Assembly: GCA_019828595.1 (NCBI GenBank) | Contig: JAHQRK010000003.1 | Location: 3,472,001-3,536,000 of the forward strand | Source: Aphanomyces cochlioides | Taxonomy: Eukaryota; Oomycota; Saprolegniomycetes; Saprolegniales; Verrucalvaceae | Length of the DNA stretch: 64,000 nucleotides | Direction: 5' to 3' | Shown here: positions 43,009 through 55,230 of the stretch, piece by piece | Numbering within the stretch: the stretch's first letter is position 1 | How the letters are laid out: every line of letters starts with the position of its first letter | Program-made: the position numbers and the translations under genes | Notes under the pieces: generated by a model | The model's database searches: none | Told to the model about the DNA's origin: nothing | Seen by the model: the letters and a program-made list of their open reading frames with translations, nothing else

Positions 43009-45488
43009 GTCGTGCTTATATGATTGAAGCTGGTGGGTCATTTATAGTAATGAAAATCACTACTACTCTGGTGCGAAATAATTGCTACAGTTACATTCTC
43101 TGCAGAATTTTTTTAGAATTTTTTTCAAAAATCATCGAAATATTCAACGATGATTGGCTCAGTAGACAGCTTAGGATCTCCTCTTTAATTGGTTAATTTG
43201 TGGAAACTACACTTCGTATAGATCTCATTTTTTTCGCTGTGGGTTCATTGTAGGAATTGAGCCCAATTTAGTCACATATCTAGATTCAGCATCAAAGATA
43301 GATGGTGTTAACTTAGCAACACTGCTGGTTCTTGGTGTATAGCCCGGTTGCAGGTCGTCAGAAGGCTGGGACCTATCAAACCTAGAGATGACTGTCAAAC
43401 ACAGCGCTCTCGCGATGAGAGCCGCCAATAGCCGCACCTGGCATGCGCTTTAACATAACTGACATTATACTGACGTAAGACTTCGCTATTTCTGTTCTGG
43501 GCAAGCAAGATGAACACAGAGAGACCTGTGTCGTCGGGACATCGGTGCTGTTTGAATAAAAATATTGGAGATCCTGTGAAAGTTTATATAATGTTTTGAG
43601 GTTGTATACAAAAATCCATATATCCTCATATCCGGACACAAATCAAGATAAAACAGTGTAGCAATTTTTGCGGACCAGAATGTCGGTGTCGATGTCTGTC
43701 AGTGTTTTACGATAAATCCAGCCCTCTGATTGGCTAATTTCTCTTTAGCTCATACTACAGTAGTAACTCACAAATCGTATTGAAGACTGAGTTTCAAGCT
43801 ATTACCTCACAGCAGATACACGCACACACGCAGTAGGTAGAGGATGTGGCTCAAACGGGGTTGAAAAGGAACTAAGGACAACCAGTTTATCATCGCCACG
43901 AGCCATTACGACCCACATTCTCTAGTTATACATAGTGTAAGATAACTCTCTTAATGCTATCTCTACAGCGAGTTCGTGAGCCAATTGATCCCTGAGGACA
44001 ATGGCAAAGCCAATCGTTTCAGCCAAGATAGTGCGGCTCGTGCTTAGAGCGGACACCAATCATACCATAAGCTCTTCTCATGTTACTCCCTCGGTCCAGA
44101 GATTATCAAAAATATAAATTTTGCGGTCATGACCAAGAAAATAAATACTACCTCCGATCCACTTTAAGTGGACGCCACATGGTTTTTGTGCAATATTTTT
44201 ATTCTGTCAAGGATTAATTTCATTGGCTGAAATAATATGCCATTATTGTATAAATAAATAGACTGTCATAGTTAATAGTTGTAAATCATATTTCCCACCT
44301 AACAACGTATAAAGACTTCTCTGAGATCTAATTTATTGCTAAAACATATACGTCAGACATTATCTTGTACACAAATAATTATTTCTTTCTCCGCAGGATA
44401 TATACTGGCAAAACACTTTGAAAAGTCATTTTATAGAAATAGAAAGAACAGAATATCCGGATAACGGCAGTAATTTCTGCAAAACAGACATTTCTCATTT
44501 TTGGATGGATGCATTGCTGTGCCTGAAGAAGACGATCCACCAAGACCACCAAGGGAACAAGCGAAGGACAAGATGGCCACAATGGCATGTATGGTCACAA
44601 GACAATGCACAAGATTACTAGATTGCAATGTGGATCACGAACGACAAGAGTGAAATGCGTTGCGTTTGTTTGGTTGAAGCAACAGCAATGAGCAAATTCC
44701 GTCAGCCAAGTGCTGACCGCTTGGCCCACGCAATTTTCTTGTTGCTGTTGCTCGAGCTGAACAAAAATGAAGACATTTCATGTAAGATTTATTTCCTCGT
44801 TTGGAAGTAACTCGTCGCAGGCATAAATATCTCGTGACGCTGTTTGTCGGTCAGATTGGTGCTTGTCTTCTTTGCAGGCGGCGGTTCCTCGAATGCTCAT
44901 TCTCCGGAAAACATCGGACAAATATTGCCGTTTGTATGCATCCACAGAAAATTTGTCCTGTATTTTCCAAAATTATCAAAATTCTTTTCATGATTTAATT
45001 ATTTGTAGTACTACGTTTTGTATGAAATAAAATAAAGTTTGAGTGGAAATGCAATCCACAGAAGGATTTTTCTGCGGGAAAATAAGCCAATCACATTTCG
45101 AGAAAATCCCAAAAATACCATCAAGAGAACCAGGGAGCAAAACACAGTCTGACCTTGACTGACGTTTGACGAGTCGTAGATAAGATGCAATATGATGAAG
45201 AATGATTGCTAAGAAGTGCAGCACAACAAGCTAAGATAGTGGAGCAATTCCACAATATCGAACGTTTGAGCCGAACGAGCCACAACGTCGAACGTCTCTG
45301 ATGATACAAATACACCATTTCCATGAGATCGTACGTCACCCGATAATGCAAGATGTTGGCCGGTGGATATAGAGAATGGAATCGCCAATGCATTCCAATG
45401 CGAGTGTAGATCTAAAGACTCTGTGTACTGAGGTTAAACGTGGCTTAAATTAGAATATATTCTATACGTTAGTGTAACGGAAAATCAG
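43009..45488. other. No gene recognised; mariner-like repeat end
   Basis: Short frames only. CTACCTCCGATCCACTTTAA and the next 20 bases at 44149-44188 recur in the same direction at 48976-49015. TACTCCCTCGGTCC at 44085-44098 is a related motif. Both resemble Tc1/mariner-type terminal sequences (CTCCCTCCGT). 45241-45355 repeats 38598-38710. Confidence 0.45.
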
Positions 45489-46915
45489 TTGTTATCACTG
45501 TTGGTAGAAAGATGCCTTTTCAAAGCAGCATCACCGAAGAGCCTCTGCCTGCCGTCGTACAGCTCAGTACAGCAAACATACACAGGTGTTTATGAGCATG
45601 TAACCTTCGATTCGTGTCCATCCTGGTATGTCAGAGAAGCTCAAAGCCTTGGTATTGAAATAAACACAAGCCAAATGATTTCGTGGGATGAATGTCGCCA
45701 CAGAGTGAAACAACTAGCACTACGGGGAGGCTTTCAAGTCACATGGTCAGGATCTGGAAGTCACAGGACATGGCGTTGCCGTGTCGAGGGATAGTACGGA
45801 CTGAATCCAAAGACAACTGGATTTGGTTCCTAGAGCGATTAAAAGCCTGTCAGCTTGGAGTCGGGGAGAAATTGCTTTTTGTATCAGACAGAGATAAAGG
45901 TAGAAAAAGCAGTGAACTTAAGAGGTTATCACTATATCTTAGGATTACAGAAAGCCGTCGAAATATGTTTTCCAAACTCTAAACACCGCTACTGTATGCA
46001 CCATATATACATGAATTTGATTGCCAAAAAGATCAAAGTTTCACCTGAAGACAAGAGTGCAATTTTTGCTCTGTCACATGCTTGTACACAGAAAATAAAG
46101 CGCGAACAAATAGATAAACTGTCGAGAACCTGTCCGTCCGCACACAAATACCTCATGAAAATTCAACCAGGTTGAAATAGTGATATATACATTTGAGTCC
46201 TCATGATAATTACATTAGGAACAGATAGCTGGATACAATGCGACATAAATCTATCAGGCTTTGCAACGTTTGCATTAAATACGTCAAATGCTGCCGAGGA
46301 AAATAATCAATGGCTTGGCTTTCTCACACAATCGTCTGACTCAGTGAATGCATTTTATGGTTATATGGTGAAGCTTCTGAAAAAATTTGAACTTATGCGT
46401 GCAAGATTAAAGAAAATACCTCCACATACCTTGGGTATGGCAGCAATTGCAGCGGTTGATCATTCAATGCAATTAGCCTCCCATTATATTGTAAGTTTTT
46501 CCAGCACAAATATATTACAATGCTATATCTTAGGCTAAGCCAGTGTCGGGAAATCAATCTCATCCTTTGAATGGAGGAAAATTTATTGTACATCATACTA
46601 CCGTCTCAGACGAGTCTACGATTATGAATCATGTTGATATTGCTACTCGAAATTGCTCATGCAGACGATGGCAGGATAACCTTTTACATTGCCATCATGC
46701 ATTTGCTGCAACAAAAACCCATGGTAATATATTCCTTCTTGCATTCAGGTGGTGTCATGGTGCAATGTGTAATAGTTTTCCCGCAATTTTACAAAGCAAG
46801 TGCCCAACAAATGTTATATGCACGATTGGTATTTCCGTCTCGAATTGACGAGCTTATTTCAGACATAAGCGTTTTACCACCCGCACAATTGACGACGAAT
46901 AGAAACAAGTAGGCA
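45489..46915 (+). pseudogene. Mutator-like (MULE) transposase with tiny introns, internally deleted
   Basis: The front part (45489-45790) has a DNA-binding-like segment SWDECRHRVKQLALRGGFQV. A frame jump near 45785 removes the region that should carry the first catalytic Asp. Then ESKDNWIWFLERL, SDRDKG joined by intron 45900-45942 to LQKAVEICFPNSKHRYCMHH, introns 46171-46218 and 46491-46533, and a SWIM zinc finger CSCRRWQDNLLHCHHAF. A 25-base GT...AG gap (46724-46748) is needed to reach the C-terminal frame ending NRNK. The DRDKG...A.FP...HR.C.HH motifs are diagnostic of MULE transposases. The last about 50 codons lie in the P4 right arm. Non-functional because of the deletion. Confidence 0.8.
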
Positions 46916-48268
46916 TTGATTGCTCGAAGTGTAAAACTTGAAAACGTAGGCCGGGCCCCCCACCCAAAAAGAGGATGAAGTCACATGGAATATTTTGATT
47001 TCACACAGTACACTCTATATGTTGAACATTACATTTTCTCCGTCTGAAAGCCTCAGCTCTTAATTACTCTTGCAAATATATTTTATTCATATTTTACCAA
47101 TAGATAATAACGACATATTCCATGTGACCAATGAATAATTGAAGTAGGTTTCAATTTCAACCAACAAATAATATCAATTGATTGACGACTAATTGAAATT
47201 GATTTCATTTTCAACCAACAAATAATAACTTGTGCATTCAAGTGACCAATGAATAATTGAAATTGATTTCATTTTCAACCAACAAATAATAACTTTTGTA
47301 TTTATGTGACCAATGAATAATCGAAGTAGAATTTATTTTCAACCAACCATGTCGCGTTAACCACAGTTATCCTTATTATTTGGAAGGGCTGAAAGGCTTG
47401 ACCTTAGATGGGGTCATGATTACCGCAGACCCCCGAGACAGCAAAGAAGGTTGATGAATGACAAGGTTGGGCAGAAGTTAGATCGGATTCTTTCTTCGAG
47501 GCACGTAGAGACACTCGTGTATGCGTGAGAATCCGGAGGAAGTTGTACTGTGACCCAAGTACTATGTCTAGCTGTGGCTTACGCTGGTCCAGGGCAATGA
47601 GGCAAGGTTTCTATTGTGGAATTGCTCAAGATAATAAACATGCAACAGTGAAAGGAGTGGTGAAATGCTTTGATGAAGCGTGTTGGACTTGACGGTAAAG
47701 CAACCAAGGCATGTACAGACCTACAAACTCCATCCACAATGGTTTAATCCATCCAACTTCGAGGACAGCTCCCCTGACGTCCACGTCTCGACCGTCGCAT
47801 TTACCACCGATGGTGAATCTCAATCGATCTCCGAAGCGACTACGTCGACCAAGGACAACCTCCAAGCTTAGTCCTTAGAGTATTAGATAATATTCTTTAA
47901 AATGCTATGCAGTTACACACTTCAGACTTTGATTAAGATACGTCTCGCCTTTGATCCAGCAAGCAGCAAGTAAACGTACTCTCAGAAGTTATCTTTTGAA
48001 TGCTCCTAAAGTTTAGTTATATGCACTTACTCAATAGAGATGCTATTGGTCCATGTTTCAACTGTTTTCGTCCATAGGTTGCTTGACAGACATCGAAAGC
48101 CTTGAAAGATATGGCAGCGCCATTCAGGTCCATTTTTAGGGGTTAATTTACGCGATCCAGGTGACTTGGTTTCATCTTTAGCATGATAAAGGTGAGAATG
48201 GTGCGAAATGGCATTTGCATTATAATCATTAGAAGCCAGAGCCCAGGTCTCCGACAAATCTTGTCGAG
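46770..48268. repeat. P4 right arm of 1,499-bp inverted repeat
   Basis: Reverse complement of 39084-40582. One end lies inside the MULE C-terminal exon, the other inside the Crypton fragment at 48229-48546, so the duplicated unit joins two element pieces. The mirrored 79-codon frame 47626-47865 is the only sizeable one inside and is not recognised. Confidence 0.92.
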
Positions 48269-48510
48269 ACCGTACGATCGTTGTCCACACTGTCTTTTGC
48301 TTTTCGGCAGTCTACGTCAAGAACCTTGATACACATGCCCTCATCAAGCGGCAACAAAATTTGACCATTACGCACTGCAGACGGCCGCTCCTTCGAGAGC
48401 CACGAGGCAAATCGCTGAATGGTCTTTTCATGCTGGTAGCGAGTCTTGTCACCATACTTCATACGCAGAATCTCACTTCCCGACCCTCCACTCGAATTTG
48501 TCGTGTTCAT
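48229..48510 (-). pseudogene. Crypton-type recombinase N-terminal fragment
   Basis: From ATG 48510: MNTTNSSGGSGSEILRMKYG then TRYQHEKTIQRFASWLSKER, GQILLPLDEGMCIKVL, a core-binding-domain pattern like that of the Crypton at 57126. The last residues fall inside the P4 arm and the frame then ends; no catalytic domain follows. Confidence 0.5.
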
Positions 48511-49018
48511 TTGGGGAGCACAATGAATATGTGCCACGAATCTCAACCGTACGGAAAGTTCAAGGAATGTACGGATACTGAATTTCGTGAATCAAACATA
48601 TCTCTAAATATACTTTTCGGACTTGCTAAACCTAATTTCTGACGATTTCACACTTCATACTTCACGAAAATCGAACGAAGAAAAAAGTTTGCAAACTCTT
48701 CACTTTTCAGACTTGCTAAAAGTCTCTAATAGGACACCGAAAACCTTGTTTTCAAGCTTAAATCTGGCATCACAAGACATGTAAACTTTATAATGACCGC
48801 TCTAGCAGTCGAGACGGCTCCCATCATGGAGCATGATAGTCTTGACCTTGGCAGGAGTGATGACAGAGAGTGTTTGTATTAGCTTAAAATTAGTATGATG
48901 ACCAGAGTTAAATATATCTCGAATATTTATTCAGAAACAGCCAATTTGGGAACTATATCTCTGATATTTATTTTCTACCTCCGATCCACTTTAAGTGGAC
49001 GCCACATGGTTTTTGCAC

Positions 49019-49792
49019 ACACTGTAAAACCTCTTTTAAGAGCCCCCTCTAATAGTAGCCTCGGTGAGATCCCACTTTCGCGTATAATTTTATATGATCA
49101 AGAACTAAAGTGCAACTCTCCTATCAGAGCAATCAAAACATCGAGGGATTCATGTTCATTTGTCATCATAGTCAAGTGCAAGGGCATCAAACTTATCATC
49201 AAAGTCCTTTATCACATCCATATCGATCGCTTCATCAAAACCCACTGTTTCTATTCAAATTTCATGAGGAAGGGATCTCATCATGTAGCCCTTGCGGTGT
49301 CGTTTGATTTCTTTAATCCTTCGTGCTTTTCTTTCCATCGACAAGCATTTGCTGGATCAACACCGAACTTCTTTGCTGCAGGAACGATAACGTTATATCG
49401 TCTTTTCGAATTACGCGGCTTATTATTGAGGTTGCATGGGGAGGCAACAAATATCCTTTTGTCCTCCTCGTCTACACCATTTAAGAGCTTAAAACCTGAC
49501 ATTCGACAACCCAGGTAAGCACACCAGTGCTGTACTAGTATTAGGTAGAGCACCAAATTACATGGCATGCAATAGGACATCACGTTTGGTTTCGATAGAT
49601 ATGGTCCTAGATTTCGTCTTGATTATGTACAATTACGTTAACGTCAAATTTCTTTGAAAATCGAATACCTAAGAAACTCTATATTCACTCCTATACGGCA
49701 ATATAAATTCAAAAGGGTTTTTCTATTTGTGACCCCCCTTGGGGAGGCCACTAGCTTTGTGGCCCCGGGTCACTGTTAGAGGTTTTACAGTA
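49019..49792. mobile_element. Decayed Tc1/pogo-like element
   Basis: Inverted ends CTGTAAAACCTCT at about 49022 and 49779-49791. On the minus strand, 49583-49281 includes KRRYNVIVPAAKKFGVDPAN followed by ACRWKEKHEGL, a helix-turn-helix like the N-terminus of pogo/Tc1-type transposases. The rest is broken by stops and no DDE core is seen. Target duplication not evident. Confidence 0.45.
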
Positions 49793-49949
49793 AAATTCAC
49801 TTTGATGAGATTGAAACTGCAGAAAGCTATAATATTATATATGAGGGATAGAAAGGCACGGGATGGCCCAATTGACTGACTTGTCTTCGGAATTCACAGA
49901 AAAATAATCCTACTATGTATATTTCAGCCAATCAATAGTTATTAAAAGT

Positions 49950-52070
49950 TGTGCGGTGTTTCATTGGCCAAAAACACAAGTCATGAGACAGCGACTCTTA
50001 CGTGCAAGTCTCAAATGGCAATCGAAAATGCCTTTATTGCCTTCAAAAGGCAGGTAATCATCAGCACACTTGAGACTACCTTAGAGTTTAGTGTTTGTTC
50101 TATCGTACTCGTCTATCAATGCGTGCAAGAGCGCTATCAAATACTTGCACCATGAGGCAGGTGTAGATGTACCAGATAAGTTAAGTCGACTACTATCAGG
50201 TATCTCACATGACATACAGACAAACAGAGCTTAATTCATGTAGACTATGCATGTGGATACAAAAGAAAGGTCGCACAGCTAAAGGACTCTAGGGAAATGA
50301 GTATCAATGAAGGCAAGCGACCTATAACTACTCAAGGTGAACCGAACATATAAACTTGAAGTTCCAATGTCATGAAAATAGGCTTTCAATATCTTGCACA
50401 CATGGCCATGACATATGAAAAGGATCACTCACTGTCCACAATTGTCCACCCTTTCCTGATTTTCTGTTGGAATTTGATGGCTCGGTCTGCATCCGTCGTT
50501 CGATTCGATATGATCACATGACTTGGGAAGGTATTTGCATTCGAAGGTAATCACAGTATAGATTGTTTAGGTGACGCGCTTGTTGTGCGCTTCGCTTTCA
50601 CAAAGAATGATCAAGTGGGGATGAACGATACCCCTCGTCATGTTTATGCGAATGTATTTCAGCCTTCTATTTGTCCTATTCTAAGGTAATTCAATTGTCG
50701 ATCTAGCAAACATTTTATCTTTCATATAGCTTGGCTATTCTTGTGTTTACACGAGGCGTCCAGCTGGACAGTACCAGCCGACTCATGTTTGACCACAACG
50801 CAAAGGATAGATTCTCGTCTTGGTTGTCAAAAGTGTGTGCTGAGAATCGGTGTCGATTTGAAATGCTCGGATTACCCATTGAAGACATTGGAACTCACTC
50901 TTTCCGAAAAGGAGTTGCGAGCGAGCTCTCAAACACACCTGGAGGCCCGCCAGCAGTGAACGTTTGGCTTCGAGCCGGTTGGACGCTTGGTAGTGTGCAA
51001 GGGCGTTATATCTTTGCTGGGAATGGTGGGGACCAGTTTGTAGGGAGAGCAGCAACAGGTATTGTATGAGCGATGCTTTTTTAACTTAGAAATAGGACTA
51101 AATGTACATGGCTCTGAATTTGCCAGCTTACCTTCTCATTTCGACCACGCCAGCTCTGAGTATCAAATATTCGAAGAGATTCTGCCTGGCTTCGCCACCT
51201 TTTACCCCTCGTGCTTTCGTTGTATTATCCCATACTTGCTGGCGTCACTGACGTACCACAGGCCTTGGCTGGAGTCTAACTTGCCTCAAAAACACCTCAT
51301 CTTTCATTCTCCTGTATGGAGGCGTGGTATTCTCAATGATTTGGAGCAATTCGTCGAGACTGGACACTTAGTGAATACAAAGACGACTACGCGAGCATCA
51401 GGAGTACCTCCACACATCATTCTATCCTCCTGTCAAGACACAATCGAGAAAGTTGTCAATTCAATCCAGCAACAACTGATTGAGCTACCCGATAAAATTT
51501 GCAACACAATTATCCAGCAATTACATCAGTCGTCCTTCCCGTCTGAGCAGCTCACCACAACACTTAACGAATCCCTTGTCAAGCTTCTTGACCAATTTCG
51601 TACACCCTCTCGCAAAATCGAAATGAGATTGAATCAAGCAGCCAAATATCAAATGTTGATGACGATGGTCATGCTGAAAATAGATTTGATTCATGGAGCA
51701 AAAGAAGTTCGAGCTTGCAACGGACATGGTCCTGTCCAACAGGACGAATATTCGATGTTTGGAATGCTTGGTGGTGTGGGGTGCCGTCTACAAACTGCGG
51801 ATATTATCACCAAAACAATTTTCCCGTGGTTGTGATCTAGTTAACTTCTCCAAACTCAAATTTGTCATGAAGTCCTTGATGGAGAAATCCACACTGTCTG
51901 ACGCTCATGTATCTAAACTGTCCATGTCAGAAAGGTCAAACCATTTTTGCGAGTGTTTCAACGAGCTAGGACGATCGATTTTCTCAGCCTACGACTCCAG
52001 TTCAAAACGAAGATACAATGACATGAAACTCACAACTCTTTATGACCTGATCAAGCGAAGCCATGCTTAG
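49950..52070 (+). pseudogene. Crypton tyrosine recombinase, multi-intron, decayed
   Basis: Splicing 50200-50243, 50337-50381, 50686-50729 and 51059-51095 (44, 45, 44, 37 bp) rebuilds a protein collinear with the Crypton at 57126: CKSAIKYLHHEAGVDVPDKL, EGKRPIT, FCWNLMARSAS (catalytic Arg), FAFTKNDQVG (Lys), GTHSFRKGVASEL (HxxR), GWTLGSVQGRYIF (Trp and Tyr nucleophile), then LPSHFDH and RASGVPPHI. It is broken by a TGA near 50520 and frameshifts near 51600, beyond which TWSCPTGRIFDVWNAWWCG is readable in another frame. It ends at about 52070 (IKRSHA). The catalytic residues are all still visible, so decay is moderate. Confidence 0.8.
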
Positions 52071-53983
52071 TTTAGTCGTTTTTCTATCTTTAATGATGAA
52101 TGACAATGCACAGTGACTCTTACTGACTGTGGCTCACATTTAATTTCAAGCGATAGCAACCTGCAAAGTCCAAACTTCGAAGCCGACACGAGCAAACGAG
52201 CGTCACAGCTCAAACAGACAGAAATTTGCAGCCGAAGTCACATTCGCCGAGTTTGGTTGGCAAGTCCAAGTGGTTTACGCAATGTCCACTACGACTCCAG
52301 TTAAATTCACATATTTGATTGATGGTTCCGTACGTTCAAATGAGCGGCGGGGTCATCTCAAACCTTGGATGACTGGAATAGACCGTCGAAAGCATGCCAA
52401 TGATGCCTTCGATGATCTTCTCGAGTCAAGCAAAGTTTGAGACGCATTGGAGGCGACAACAGTACAAGGCGCCAGTTTGCACAGCAAGACAGGACATGAG
52501 ATGACGGTTGACATTGGCAACGAGAGGCGTGAGGTGGTGGCCGCATGCGTGGCAGGCGAGGATTAGAAATGTGAGAGCTTTGGGCATGGTACAGGCAAGA
52601 ATGCTGATCCACTTCGTATTCTTGGGTTGGCTTGTGGCGTGTCGGAGAATCTCAGGACGGCGTGGAGAAACGAGCGCGAGGACATGACAAACTTGTGTCG
52701 CACAGGATCAACAATCAAACACTGGCTAGCCATCTGGTAACTTGTTAGAAATAATACACATGTAATTTTAGAGGTTTTCGTGATAATTTCGTGAACCCCT
52801 CAATACCTATGGATACTGAGTGTATCACGAAACTTTGATCATCATTCCTATTTTTGGCTCTACTTTGTCAAGATATGTTACAAACATACACATATTTACG
52901 AAATTTTCACGAAATTTTTACCATCACTCTCGACAATGAAAGTCTCGTCGAAGGGGTTTCGCAGTTGACAGTGCGAAGCGCTGTTAACAATTGTGAAACA
53001 AAGACGAGATTATATGTTCGGGGTCCCCCGGGGGGGGGTGCGGTTCTCCGCAACCCCATGGTGCGGACTTGCGAACAAAACCTTTTTCTGTATACATTTT
53101 TCAAGTTAGATTGAAACGTGTTTAAACGTGTTTTTATACAGAATGATGGTCAAATGTTTCGTGATACATACATATAAATTCGCAATAGATATATCAAGTT
53201 AAATTATATCTCACAAATCGATTCACGAAATTTCGTGTTTCGTGATTCCTGGCTATATCCGTCAAAATATTTCGCAAACCATATATATTTCAATACATAT
53301 GTTCTATTGTAGTCAATCCTGCCATTGTCGGATAACAGGCCGACACATGTGGTTTCGTCCACTGTCAGGGCGTCGAGAAGGAGGCCATGCTATTGAGACC
53401 GACAACTCTGCAGAACCATGTGTAGAAAGACATAGGGATAAATGCTCAATGTTCGCGAGGATTCCTCGCGAGAACGTTGCGTTGTTTCGAGGGTTCATTC
53501 TCATTGAGACCGCAATTTCAAGTGTAAAACATCCACATCATGGAGCAGACCCCACAGCCGACCCTGCGTGCATTAGCTTATGACTTCGTGGAAAAATACA
53601 GTAAGTGAAGAAGTATTTCATTAGCCGAGGATGTCTTTGAACCCTACATGGTACAAAGTCTGAAGCCTGGAGCGACTTCGGACTTCAGGGCCAAAAGTTT
53701 GTAAACTTCCTCACTTTTCAGACTAGTTTTCAGACTTGGTGTCCAAAGTTCGAAATTCGAATCGAAGTTTAAGTCTGTGAAAACTAGATTTCAGACTTGC
53801 TAAAAGTCTCTATTGTGAAAGAAAAATGAAAAAACAGAATATTTTATCCTGGCCATAAAACGACCAAAAATGAACTTGTCCTGCTTGCAATGCTCCACAT
53901 TGCGTTAGGATCCGAGGGAAGCGTAATGTTTGTTTTTACAATTGTTTGTTGAATTCCCGTGCCATTTTACGTCATGAATTTTA
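52071..53983. other. No gene recognised; repeats
   Basis: 52350-52560 has a plus-strand open stretch (DRRKHANDAFDDLLESSKV) that breaks quickly. 52800-53290 is AT-rich with repeated TCACGAAA and the palindrome CACGAAATTTCGTG at 53224-53237. TTCAGACTTGCTAAAAGTCT at 53792-53811 repeats 48707-48726. Confidence 0.4.
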
Positions 53984-54193
53984 GTGTATTTTACTCCAAA
54001 TCATCTCCTAGAAATGTCGCATCAACCGATAAATTGTGCGAATACAGTATTAACGATTCGGTACGAATTTCCCGGATCGGTTCAAAGAATCGAATCAATC
54101 GCAAATCGATTCTATTGGTCAATTTCATTTGTTTTCTTCTTGCGATGCACGGAGCATTTCGAAACATCCGCCTACAAAGCTCCTTGCAACAAG

Positions 54194-55177
54194 ATGGATT
54201 GCCCTGCCAGAAACACCAGATCTTCGCAAAACTCATCACAACAGTCTGAGGAAGAGGGAGGTGCACAATCAAGCTTCCTCTATGAGCTTCTGCTTGAACC
54301 TTTGGTCAAAGATACGGTTGGGATGCGAAACTCGTCTGTGGTGAAGTTTGGAACATTTTTGTGTGGTGGCTCGTGCTGGAGTGAAATCCAGACGAAGATC
54401 TTTGCTAAATTCAAGTCGAAGTGCGTCGTTTTGGCCGAAAGAACAGACGACGGAAGCTGGACAATCGTCGATGGTGAGCTCAATGAGTCTCACTTTGAGC
54501 GCATTTTTTCAATGAAACATGGGACACACGTACGAAAAATAGAGAACGAGTCCAGGATGAACGAATGGCTTGCGTCAGTGCGCAATACCAGAGTTACACT
54601 TTCCATATACAAGTACGGCAGCGAGATCATGACAAAGAACCAGTTGGCTGAATTCACAGCTACGTGTATTGCGTCAAATAACCACGACAGATCTGGAGCG
54701 CCCAATGAGGCCACCATACAAGAGTTTATTGTTAAGCTCCACAACAAATGGGACCAGACTTGGGAAGGAGGGCATTCCATTTGGCGCCTTTGGGCGAGTT
54801 ATATTGTGAAACCTCCTTTTGCTGCTTGGGAATCTCGTTTACAGCAACTCCCGCCGGCACATGTTTTAGCCCGACTTCGGCCAAAATCATCTGAACATCA
54901 AGTCAGAATTGCAAATTTTCAACGTACGATACGAACAGCAATGGACGTCGTGGATGGCTCTTTGATTGAGTTGGGGCACTTGAAAGGGGCAGTGGATATT
55001 GTCCTTGAAAGAGTCAAATTGTTTGAACAATCTCTCTTATCAAAGAGAGAAATTTTGGCAGCAATGGAAGTTGATATAGCGCCCGCAGTCGATGCTGACA
55101 TTGGACCACTAGAGTTATCTAGTGAACATAATGCTGACGACGTTGACCACGATTTTTCTTTAGAGGATAGGGAATAA
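54194..55177 (+). CDS. Unknown protein with W-rich module, paired with Tc1-type transposase (327 aa)
   Basis: The start at ATG 54194 is chosen because the open frame upstream (to 53984) is AT-rich and low in coding character; 54014 is an alternative. After a Ser/Gln/Glu-rich start (RSSQNSSQQSEEEGG), the middle has alternating strands and helices (VVKFGTFLCGGSCWSEIQTK, WTIVDGELNESHFERIF). Residues about 170-215 contain LHNKWDQTWEGGHSIWRLWA followed by PPFAAWE, resembling the W-x2-W-W region at the Crypton C-termini here. The C-terminus is helical then acidic. No family recognised. It converges on the minus-strand transposase (stop-to-stop about 50 bp), so both may belong to one element. Confidence 0.65.
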   Translation: MDCPARNTRSSQNSSQQSEEEGGAQSSFLYELLLEPLVKDTVGMRNSSVVKFGTFLCGGSCWSEIQTKIFAKFKSKCVVLAERTDDGSWTIVDGELNESHFERIFSMKHGTHVRKIENESRMNEWLASVRNTRVTLSIYKYGSEIMTKNQLAEFTATCIASNNHDRSGAPNEATIQEFIVKLHNKWDQTWEGGHSIWRLWASYIVKPPFAAWESRLQQLPPAHVLARLRPKSSEHQVRIANFQRTIRTAMDVVDGSLIELGHLKGAVDIVLERVKLFEQSLLSKREILAAMEVDIAPAVDADIGPLELSSEHNADDVDHDFSLEDRE

Positions 55178-55230
55178 GCTAATCAAATAAAGGTTGAAGT
55201 GACTCTCTTGCTTTGAGCTATCATTATGAT

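Noticed and set aside
53224..53237. CACGAAATTTCGTG palindrome as an operator
   Set aside because: Lies in an AT-rich stretch with many TCACGAAA repeats and no adjacent gene.
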